NCBI GenBank assembly: GCA_964655115.1
Contig: CAZZKM010000023.1
Coordinates: 1 to 17,109, forward strand
Direction of reading: 5' to 3'
Length of the DNA: 17,109 nt
Origin: ATZT02 sp964655115
Lineage (GTDB): Bacteria > Actinomycetota > Actinomycetes > S36-B12 > UBA5976
The notes beneath the pieces are model-generated. The model was not told the origin of the DNA. It was given only the letters and a program-made list of their open reading frames with translations, and did no database searches. The position numbers and the translations under genes are program-made. Within the stretch, counting starts at the first letter, position 1, and every line of letters begins with the position of its first letter. Below, in pieces: positions 1 through 5,601 of the stretch.

Positions 1-49
1 TGAAGTACTCTTATCTTTATCACTACTACTCCCTAACGGAGAAAACACA

Positions 50-64
50 ATGAGCACTAAATGA
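50..64 (+). CDS. Putative leader minigene 1 (MSTK), or the end of an upstream gene
   Basis: ATG at 50 follows GGAGA (38-42) at a normal spacing of seven bases and runs four sense codons (Met-Ser-Thr-Lys) to TGA 62-64. The nine-base word ATGAGCACT is repeated exactly at 61-69, where it starts a second minigene. The same frame is open back to the window edge, so these codons may instead be the carboxy end of the preceding gene. I recall MST-basic-stop endings or minigenes upstream of infB in other actinobacteria, but could not check this. It is too short to be functional as a protein; any role would be in the act of translation. Confidence 0.3.
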   Translation: MSTK

Positions 65-78
65 GCACTTCAAAATGA
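61..78 (+). CDS. Putative leader minigene 2 (MSTSK)
   Basis: ATG at 61 opens five sense codons (Met-Ser-Thr-Ser-Lys) ending at TGA 76-78. Its start overlaps the stop of minigene 1 in the arrangement ATGA (61-64), typical of translational coupling. A small hairpin, CTTCA (68-72) with TGAAG (76-80), covers its end. Whether it is translated is unknown. The repeated ATGAGCACT start and the overlap are the only evidence. Confidence 0.25.
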   Translation: MSTSK

Positions 79-141
79 AGGCTTTATTTTTAGTGATTTA
101 AGGATTGGATAAACCTGTCCTTAAATAAGACAGGAGAACAG

Positions 142-2763
142 TTGTCCAAGATTCGCGTATATGAGCTGGCTCAAGAGCTCGGATACGAAAGCAAAGTTGT
201 TCTTGCAAAATTGCAAGAAATGGGTGAATTTGTACGATCTGCTTCTTCCACAATTGAACTTCCAGTTGCAAATAGATTAAAAGCAGCTTTGCCTGCAAAA
301 GAAATTAAAGTTAAAAAAGAAGCACCAATTAAAAAAGTTGAAGAATCAAAACCTGCTGCTGAAAATTTAAATCCACAAACTTCAGTTAATAAAACTGAAA
401 CTCCACAAACTTCACGACCACAAACTCCAAGACCTGGAAATAATCCATTTGGTACTTCAACTCCAAATGCACCAAGACCTGCAATGCCAAGACCTGGAAA
501 TAATCCATTTGGCACAACTGGTGGACCACGACCAAGTGCGCCTGGTTCAATGCCAAGACCAATGTCTCGCCCAGGTGGACCAAGACCTGGTGGACCAAAT
601 AGAGGTCCAGGAAATTTTGCACCAAGACCAGGTGCACCAAGACCTGGTGGACCAAATCGTGGTCCAGGAAATTTTGGAAATCAAAGACCTGGTGGACCAA
701 ATAGAACTGGTGCACCAACTAATTTTGATAGAAATAAAACTGGCGGACCAAATCGTGGACCCGGCGGTTTTGATCGCAATCGTCCAGCATTTCCAACTTC
801 AGCACCAGGTGGTGCAAGACCTGGACAAAGAACTGGTAGAGGAAATGCCGCTGGTGCATTTGGAAAACAAAATACAGGAAAAAAACGTTCGAAATCAAAA
901 CGTGAAAAAAGGCAAGAGTTCGAAGAATTTATGGAAGCACCACAACTTGGTGGTGTGCAATTACCAAAAGGTGATGGCAGAACAATTCGTTTAAGTCGCG
1001 GTTCATCGTTAATGGATTTGGGAGAAAAAATTGGTGCAAATCCTGCAAGTTTAGTAACAGCACTATTTCATTTAGGTGAGATGGCAACTGCAACTCAATC
1101 ATTACCTGATGAAACTTTGCAAGTTTTAGGTGTGGAATTAAATTTTGATATTCAAGTAGTTTCACCAGAAGATGAAGATAGAGAATTATTAAATTCATTT
1201 GACGTTTCATTTGGTGAAAATGAAGGCGAATTAGTTGTTAGACCTCCTGTGGTAACAATTATGGGTCACGTTGATCATGGTAAAACTTTGTTACTGGACA
1301 CCATAAGAAACACAAATGTGGCAGGCGGAGAAGCCGGTGGGATTACCCAACACATTGGTGCATACCAAATAGCCGCACATGTCGGTGGCGATGATAGAAA
1401 AATTACATTTATTGACACACCAGGACACGAAGCATTCACAGCTATGCGTGCACGTGGAGCAAAAGTTACAGACATTGCAGTTTTAGTAGTTGCTGCAGAC
1501 GATGGAGTAAAACCGCAAACAATTGAGGCGCTAAATCATGCTCAAGCAGCAGAAGTTCCAATTGTGGTTGCAGTAAATAAAATTGATAAAGAAGGTGCAG
1601 ATCCAAATAAAGTTCGTGGACAACTATCTGAATACGGTTTACTGCCAGAAGAATACGGTGGTCAATCAATGTTCGTTGACGTTTCTGCAAAATCGGGAGT
1701 AGGAATTGAAAATCTTTTAGAATCAATAATTCTTACTGCAGATGCAGCAATTGATCTAAAAGCAAGTCAAACCCAGCAAGCTCAAGGTGTTGCAATTGAA
1801 GCTCATCTTGATAAAGGGCGAGGACCAGTTGCCACAGTTCTTGTTCAAAGAGGAACTTTAAAAGCTGGAGATTCAATTGTTGTAGGAGATGCACACGGAA
1901 GAGTACGTGCGATGTTAGATGATGCAGGACATAATGTTGAAAATGCTGGTCCATCATTTCCAGTTCAAGTTTTAGGTTTAACAAGTGTGCCAAGTGCTGG
2001 CGATACATTTATAGTGGTTGAAGAAGATCGAGTGGCACGTCAAATTGCACAAGCAAGATCAGCCCGTGAAAGAAATGCCTTACTTGCTCGCAGCAAGAAA
2101 CGCCACACTCTAGAAGATGTATTAGACACGATGAAGAAAGGCGAAACTCAAGAGCTTCGCTTAATTATTAAAGGTGACGTATCAGGTTCTGTTGAAGCTT
2201 TAGAAGATTCATTAGTAAAACTTGAAGTCGGAGAAGATGTACAACTTCGAGTGATTCATCGCGGAGTTGGCGCGATTGTAAATAGTGACGTTGATTTAGC
2301 AATAGCATCTGAAGCGATCATTATTGGATTTAACGTTAGAGCAGAATCTGGTGCTCGGGAAATGGCTGATCGTGAAGGAGTAGAAATTCGTTACTACTCA
2401 ATTATTTATCAGGCTATTGAAGATATTGAAAAAGCTTTGAAGGGTAAATTAAAACCAATTTATGAAGAAGTAAGACTTGGTTCTGCTGAAGTTCGCGAAA
2501 TATTTAAATCTAGCAAAGTTGGAAATATAGCTGGAGTAATTATTAGAGATGGTGTGATTACCAGAAAAGCAAAAGCAAGAGTTATTAGAGATGGTAAACA
2601 AATTACTGAAAACTTAAGCATTTCCTCGTTAAGAAGATTTAAAGACGATGTTTCAGAACTAAAGGAAGGCTTTGAAGGAGGTATTTCCTTTGAAAACTTC
2701 AACGACTTAAAAGTTGAAGATGTTATTGAGACTTATGAATTAAGAGAAAAACCAAGAAATTAG
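142..2763 (+). CDS. infB: Translation initiation factor IF2
   Basis: GTPase that places initiator fMet-tRNA on the 30S subunit and promotes 50S joining. At 873 residues it has the long actinobacterial form. An IF2_N domain (about 1-50) is followed by a Pro/Gly/Arg/Asn-rich disordered region (about 75-245) and a basic stretch (about 247-263). A second IF2_N-like domain lies at about 281-332. The G domain shows G1 GHVDHGKT (375-382), G3 DTPGHE (425-430), G4 NKID (479-482) and G5 SAK (515-517). An EF-Tu-like domain II and the two IF2-specific C-terminal domains follow, the last binding fMet-tRNA. The start is TTG at 142, chosen because AGGAGA (132-137) sits five bases upstream and the protein then begins with the conserved KIRVYELA segment. 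It heads a run with rbfA, truB and ribF. The low-complexity region contains repeated DNA words, including a 26-base exact repeat at 427-452 and 487-512. Confidence 0.98.
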   Translation: MSKIRVYELAQELGYESKVVLAKLQEMGEFVRSASSTIELPVANRLKAALPAKEIKVKKEAPIKKVEESKPAAENLNPQTSVNKTETPQTSRPQTPRPGNNPFGTSTPNAPRPAMPRPGNNPFGTTGGPRPSAPGSMPRPMSRPGGPRPGGPNRGPGNFAPRPGAPRPGGPNRGPGNFGNQRPGGPNRTGAPTNFDRNKTGGPNRGPGGFDRNRPAFPTSAPGGARPGQRTGRGNAAGAFGKQNTGKKRSKSKREKRQEFEEFMEAPQLGGVQLPKGDGRTIRLSRGSSLMDLGEKIGANPASLVTALFHLGEMATATQSLPDETLQVLGVELNFDIQVVSPEDEDRELLNSFDVSFGENEGELVVRPPVVTIMGHVDHGKTLLLDTIRNTNVAGGEAGGITQHIGAYQIAAHVGGDDRKITFIDTPGHEAFTAMRARGAKVTDIAVLVVAADDGVKPQTIEALNHAQAAEVPIVVAVNKIDKEGADPNKVRGQLSEYGLLPEEYGGQSMFVDVSAKSGVGIENLLESIILTADAAIDLKASQTQQAQGVAIEAHLDKGRGPVATVLVQRGTLKAGDSIVVGDAHGRVRAMLDDAGHNVENAGPSFPVQVLGLTSVPSAGDTFIVVEEDRVARQIAQARSARERNALLARSKKRHTLEDVLDTMKKGETQELRLIIKGDVSGSVEALEDSLVKLEVGEDVQLRVIHRGVGAIVNSDVDLAIASEAIIIGFNVRAESGAREMADREGVEIRYYSIIYQAIEDIEKALKGKLKPIYEEVRLGSAEVREIFKSSKVGNIAGVIIRDGVITRKAKARVIRDGKQITENLSISSLRRFKDDVSELKEGFEGGISFENFNDLKVEDVIETYELREKPRN

Positions 2764-2769
2764 TCAATA

Positions 2770-3201
2770 ATGAATGAAGCAAGAGCAAAAAGAGTTGCAG
2801 ATCGAATTAAAGAGACTGTCGCGCAACTTTTAGAAACTAGAGTAAAAGATCCTCGTCTTGGATTTGTCACAGTTACAGAAGTTCGAGTTACAGGAGACTT
2901 AAGAGAAGCTACTGTTTTTTACACAGTACTTGGTGATGATGAAAAAAGATTAAGCACTAAGAAAGCTTTAGATTCTGCTAAAGGAATGCTTAGATCAGAA
3001 GTTGGCAGAGTATTAGGTATTAAACACACACCTTCACTTGCTTTCATGCATGATGCTTTACCAGAAAACGCAATTCATATCTCAGAAGTTTTAAGAACTG
3101 CACAAGAAAGAGATGCTCAATTACACAGCATTGCTAAAAGTGGAAAATACGCTGCAGGATCAGATCCTTATAAACATAAAGAACGAGATGAATCTGACTA
3201 A
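2770..3201 (+). CDS. rbfA: 30S ribosome-binding factor RbfA
   Basis: RbfA is a small type II KH-fold protein that binds the immature 30S subunit and helps 16S rRNA 5'-end maturation and cold adaptation. The 143 residues match the family size. Visible hallmarks are the N-terminal helix (RVADRIKETVAQLL), the segment KDPRLGFVTVT at 26-36 and the helix-kink region AKGMLRSEVG near 70-79, followed by a basic-acidic tail. It starts six bases after the infB stop with no clear Shine-Dalgarno sequence, so it probably depends on ribosomes finishing infB. Its last 14 bases overlap the chosen truB start. Many mycobacteria and relatives have a DHH-family nrnA gene between rbfA and truB; none is present here. 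Confidence 0.95.
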   Translation: MNEARAKRVADRIKETVAQLLETRVKDPRLGFVTVTEVRVTGDLREATVFYTVLGDDEKRLSTKKALDSAKGMLRSEVGRVLGIKHTPSLAFMHDALPENAIHISEVLRTAQERDAQLHSIAKSGKYAAGSDPYKHKERDESD

Positions 3202-4099
3202 GGAAGATGTATCTTTAAATGGTTTTGTAATTGTTGACAAACCATTGGGAATGACATCTCATGATGTTGTCCATAAAATTAGAAAAATTTGTAATACCAA
3301 AAAAGTTGGTCATGCAGGAACTTTAGATCCAGAGGCAAGTGGAGTTTTAATTGTCGGATTAGGAAAAGCCACAAGACTTTTAACATTTATTGTCTCCGAT
3401 AATAAAACTTATCAAGCAACAATTCGATTGGGACAAAATACGACAACAGATGATGCACAAGGTGAAATTACTAGTGAAAACAGTTGTGAAAATTTAGCTG
3501 ATGAAGATGTAAATAAATGTTTATTAAGTTTTATTGGTGATATTGATCAAATTCCCTCTTCTGTGAGTGCAATAAAAGTTGATGGCAAAAAAGCATATGA
3601 AATTGTTCGAAGTGGAGAAAAAGTTGAATTAAAACCAAGAAAAATACATATAAGTGCTATTGATTTGCATGAAATAAAAAGATTAAACAAGTTTATTGAC
3701 ATTTCAATTACTGTTCATTGTTCAAGTGGCACTTATATCAGAGCATTAGCACGAGATATCGGTAAAAAACTTAATGTGGGAGGTCACGTTACAAGTTTGA
3801 GAAGAATTCAATCTGGAAGATACAAAATTAATGATGCATTAAAATTAGAAAATTTAAATTTAGACAAAATTAAATTGATTTCTATGGCAGATGTAGCGAT
3901 GGAATTATTTCCTAGCGTTAAAGTCGATTTAGATGAAATTCAAGATTTAGTGCATGGACGTTTTGTTAGAAAAACTCATGAACCTGCTCAAACAATTGCT
4001 TTAGTTGATAAAAAGCCAAGTCTTGTTGCACTTGCTCAAGGAGATGGTGTCATGCTTAAACCACAAGTAGTTTTTGCTTCAGGAATTGGTGGAGTTTAA
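3188..4099 (+). CDS. truB: tRNA pseudouridine(55) synthase TruB
   Basis: TruB isomerises U55 to pseudouridine in the T-loop of nearly all elongator tRNAs and also acts as a tRNA-folding chaperone. With the start at ATG 3188 the protein has 303 residues, normal for the family. It begins a few residues before the conserved GFVIVDKPLGMTSHDVV segment. The catalytic aspartate is D47 in GHAGTLDPEASG. Further signatures are the SAIKVDGKKAYE segment and the HCSSGTYIRALARDIG segment, followed by a C-terminal region. An upstream in-frame ATG at 3113 would add 25 residues encoded inside rbfA and lacking family similarity, so it is rejected. The chosen start overlaps rbfA by 14 bases, and no strong Shine-Dalgarno sequence is seen; coupling to rbfA is likely. 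Confidence 0.95.
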   Translation: MNLTKEDVSLNGFVIVDKPLGMTSHDVVHKIRKICNTKKVGHAGTLDPEASGVLIVGLGKATRLLTFIVSDNKTYQATIRLGQNTTTDDAQGEITSENSCENLADEDVNKCLLSFIGDIDQIPSSVSAIKVDGKKAYEIVRSGEKVELKPRKIHISAIDLHEIKRLNKFIDISITVHCSSGTYIRALARDIGKKLNVGGHVTSLRRIQSGRYKINDALKLENLNLDKIKLISMADVAMELFPSVKVDLDEIQDLVHGRFVRKTHEPAQTIALVDKKPSLVALAQGDGVMLKPQVVFASGIGGV

Positions 4100-5044
4100 A
4101 TGTTTCGTTGGTTGGATCTTGCTGATGTGCCAAGTGATTTAAGTTCATCTGTTGTAGCAATTGGAGTTTTTGATGGAGTTCATCGAGGACATCAGGAATT
4201 AATTTCAAAAGCTAAAGATATTGCAACTTCAATTTCAATTCCATTAGTCGCAGTCACTTTTAATCCACACCCAAGAAGCGTGGTTTCAGATCAAAGTCCT
4301 ACCGCACTTGCCTCACTTGATTTTCGCCTAACTCTTTTAGAAAGATGCGGCGTTGATGCAACTTTAGTTTTACCATTTAATAAGCAACTTGCGTCATTGA
4401 GCGCAATCGAATTTATTGAAAAAATACTAATTGACACTTTGAAAGTAAAACATGTAATCGTAGGAGATAATTTCAAGTTTGGCCATAAAGCCATGGGTGA
4501 TACAAACTTTTTAAAAGAGTATGGAAAAGATAAAGGTTTTGTTACCACTATTTTGAAACGTTTTGATGATGGAAAAGAAGTTTGGTCTTCAACTAGGGCT
4601 AGAAATTATATTGAATCTGGTTTTGTTGATAAAGCAGCACTTGTTTTAGGTAGATTTCCAAGATTAGAAGGAATTGTGGTTCATGGTGATCATCGAGGTA
4701 GACAACTTGGTTATCCCACAGCTAATTTAGAAATATCTAACAACATGACAATTCCCCAAGATGGAATTTATGCAGGTTATTTAATTCGTACAAAAACCAA
4801 TGAAGTATTGCCAGCAGCTATTTCAATTGGAAACAATCCAACCTTTGAAGGCACTGAAAAAAGAATAGAAGGTTATGTTTTAGATAGAACTGATCTCGAT
4901 CTTTATGGAGAACAAGTTTCATTTGATTTTGTAAAGAAATTAAGGGATAGTCAAAAATATGACTCAGTTGAAGCCTTAATTCAACAAATGGCGCTGGATG
5001 TCGAGGAAACAAGACGTCTCACCAGTCACACGTATAACGGCTGA
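4100..5044 (+). CDS. ribF: Bifunctional riboflavin kinase / FAD synthetase
   Basis: Phosphorylates riboflavin to FMN and adenylylates FMN to FAD. The 314 residues show both halves. The N-terminal nucleotidyltransferase has GVFDGVHRGH (22-31), VTFNPHPRSV, the GDNFKFG segment and SSTRARNYI. The C-terminal kinase begins near LGRFPRLEG and has the nucleotide-binding LGYPTAN at 203-209, followed by PQDGIYAGY, SIGNNPTFEG and the FxxxLRDxQKY end. ATG follows the truB stop directly as TAAATG, and GGAG (4091-4094) lies five bases upstream. FAD made here would also serve the flavin-dependent ThyX encoded further along; that link is functional, not proof of co-regulation. Confidence 0.97.
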   Translation: MFRWLDLADVPSDLSSSVVAIGVFDGVHRGHQELISKAKDIATSISIPLVAVTFNPHPRSVVSDQSPTALASLDFRLTLLERCGVDATLVLPFNKQLASLSAIEFIEKILIDTLKVKHVIVGDNFKFGHKAMGDTNFLKEYGKDKGFVTTILKRFDDGKEVWSSTRARNYIESGFVDKAALVLGRFPRLEGIVVHGDHRGRQLGYPTANLEISNNMTIPQDGIYAGYLIRTKTNEVLPAAISIGNNPTFEGTEKRIEGYVLDRTDLDLYGEQVSFDFVKKLRDSQKYDSVEALIQQMALDVEETRRLTSHTYNG

Positions 5045-5050
5045 TAGCCT
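5042..5050 (+). promoter_or_regulatory. Possible extended -10 promoter for rpsO
   Basis: TGATAGCCT at the ribF stop codon fits an extended -10 pattern (TGn followed by TAnnnT). A start about seven bases downstream would place transcription just before the structured rpsO leader. No good -35 is visible at 16-18 bases, so the evidence is weak, and read-through from ribF would also transcribe rpsO. Confidence 0.25.
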
Positions 5051-5068
5051 TAGAAGTGACGATTTACT

Positions 5069-5157
5069 AAGCGGGCGCTTGGTTTATCGCGACTACAAAT
5101 CCTTACTTAACAGAAAAAATTTCTGGACAAGTTAGGCGCCCGAGAAAAAAGGAAAAA
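5069..5157 (+). promoter_or_regulatory. Structured rpsO leader, candidate S15 autoregulatory RNA
   Basis: A long-range helix pairs CGGGCGC (5072-5078) with GCGCCCG (5136-5142). It extends inward through U5079-G5135, U5080-A5134 and two further G-U pairs. Inside it, CAGAAA (5111-5116) pairs with TTTCTG (5120-5125), and the hairpin is extended by ACTT (5105-5108) with AAGT (5129-5132), the last base competing with the outer helix. Adjacent C5078-G5136 and U5079-G5135 form a G-U/G-C step of the kind S15 recognises in rRNA and in other regulatory RNAs. The helix ends just before the rpsO ribosome-binding site AAGGA (5149-5153). An alternative hairpin, AAGC (5069-5072) with GCTT (5077-5080), would compete. 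S15 autoregulation through varied leaders, including an actinobacterial class, is established; membership here is inferred. Confidence 0.5.
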
Positions 5158-5427
5158 ATGAGTAAGCAAAAAACTGATAAGTCTGGCGTAATTTCAAGTT
5201 ATGCAACTAAACAAGGTGACACAGGTTCACCTGAAGTACAAGTTGCATTATTAACTGAAAGAGTTAATCACTTAACTGAACACTTAAAGACTCACAAACA
5301 CGATCATCACTCAAGAAGAGGATTGATGTTGTTGGTAGGTCGTAGACGTAGATTGTTAGATTATTTAGCAAATTCCGATATCAATCGTTACAGAAGTTTG
5401 ATTGAGAAACTGGGAATTCGCCGCTAA
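5158..5427 (+). CDS. rpsO: 30S ribosomal protein S15
   Basis: Primary 16S rRNA-binding protein of the 30S platform; it binds the h20-h21-h22 junction and contributes to subunit bridge B4. The 89 residues are the standard bacterial length. Conserved features are GDTGSPEVQ (20-28), the HLKTHKHDHHSRRGL region (42-56) that contacts rRNA, and the basic GRRRRLLDYL helix (61-70), ending in LGIRR. The start is supported by AAGGA (5149-5153) four bases upstream of ATG. It lies between ribF and pnp as in many bacteria and has its own structured leader, so its expression is likely tuned by S15 itself. Confidence 0.98.
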   Translation: MSKQKTDKSGVISSYATKQGDTGSPEVQVALLTERVNHLTEHLKTHKHDHHSRRGLMLLVGRRRRLLDYLANSDINRYRSLIEKLGIRR

Positions 5428-5452
5428 CTCATTTAATTATTCGAAAACAAAC

Positions 5453-5592
5453 GGGTAATTTAAGGAAAAAAGCGAGGAAGATTTCGGTCCTCGGTAGTGA
5501 TGTCCGGAAAATTTTTTTCCGTGCATCTCGATCGATGATCGAATCAAAATATTAATTTTTTTTCTTTTTAATTACCCTCTAAACAAAAGAGG
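5453..5592 (+). ncRNA. Actino-pnp-type RNA element in the pnp leader
   Basis: The rpsO-pnp gap is filled by nested structure. An outer helix pairs GGGTAATT (5453-5460) with AATTACCC (5570-5577). It continues, with a mismatch and small bulges, as a purine tract (5462-5471) against a pyrimidine tract (5558-5568). Inside are three perfect hairpins: CGAGGA (5473-5478) with TCCTCG (5488-5493); CGGAAAA (5505-5511) with TTTTCCG (5515-5521); TCGATC (5528-5533) with GATCGA (5537-5542). CCTCT (5576-5580) can also pair with AGAGG (5588-5592), covering the pnp ribosome-binding site. The Actino-pnp motif is a known conserved RNA upstream of actinobacterial exoribonuclease genes. The assignment rests on location and multi-hairpin form, not on a covariance search. 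RNase III cleavage followed by PNPase autoregulation, known for E. coli pnp, would suit such a helix. Confidence 0.65.
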
Positions 5593-5601
5593 AACAAACC
5601 C

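Larger units (their letters stand above)
1..141 (+). promoter_or_regulatory. infB 5' leader with competing hairpins over the ribosome-binding site
   Basis: Two mutually exclusive perfect inverted repeats are visible. Helix A pairs TTTAAGGA (97-104) with TCCTTAAA (118-125). Helix B pairs CCTGTC (114-119) with GACAGG (129-134). They share bases 118-119, so both cannot form fully. Helix B buries the AGG of the infB Shine-Dalgarno sequence AGGAGA (132-137), while helix A leaves it free. This arrangement would let leader folding set infB translation; that role is inferred. A TATCTT hexamer at 12-17 could be a -10 element, but any -35 lies outside the window. The frame starting at base 2 is open until TGA 62-64 and could be the end of an upstream gene; ylxR would be expected there in actinobacteria. 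The frame is short and its codon use is not convincing. Confidence 0.5.

Noticed and set aside
427..705. Repeated blocks that could suggest a CRISPR-like or tandem-repeat array
   Set aside because: The repeats are in-frame codons of the IF2 linker with irregular spacing and no unique spacers.
386..718. Long open frame on the reverse strand within infB, and another forward-strand frame at 449-994
   Set aside because: Both are out-of-frame shadows of the repetitive Pro/Gly-rich coding region. Their translations are low-complexity (His/Leu/Gln/Val-rich) and no start signal is present.
3113..3187. Upstream in-frame ATG extension of truB
   Set aside because: It would encode 25 residues inside rbfA with no TruB similarity; the conserved N-terminus begins after ATG 3188.
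5033..5038. TATAAC as a near-consensus -10 for rpsO
   Set aside because: It lies within the ribF end with no -35 at a suitable distance. The extended -10 at 5042-5050 fits the leader start slightly better, and neither is strong.
5528..5569. Rho-independent terminator between rpsO and pnp (hairpin followed by a long T-run)
   Set aside because: The nearest hairpin (5528-5542) is about 13 bases from the T-run. The T tract is better explained as the pairing partner of the purine tract at 5462-5471. Attenuation is still possible.
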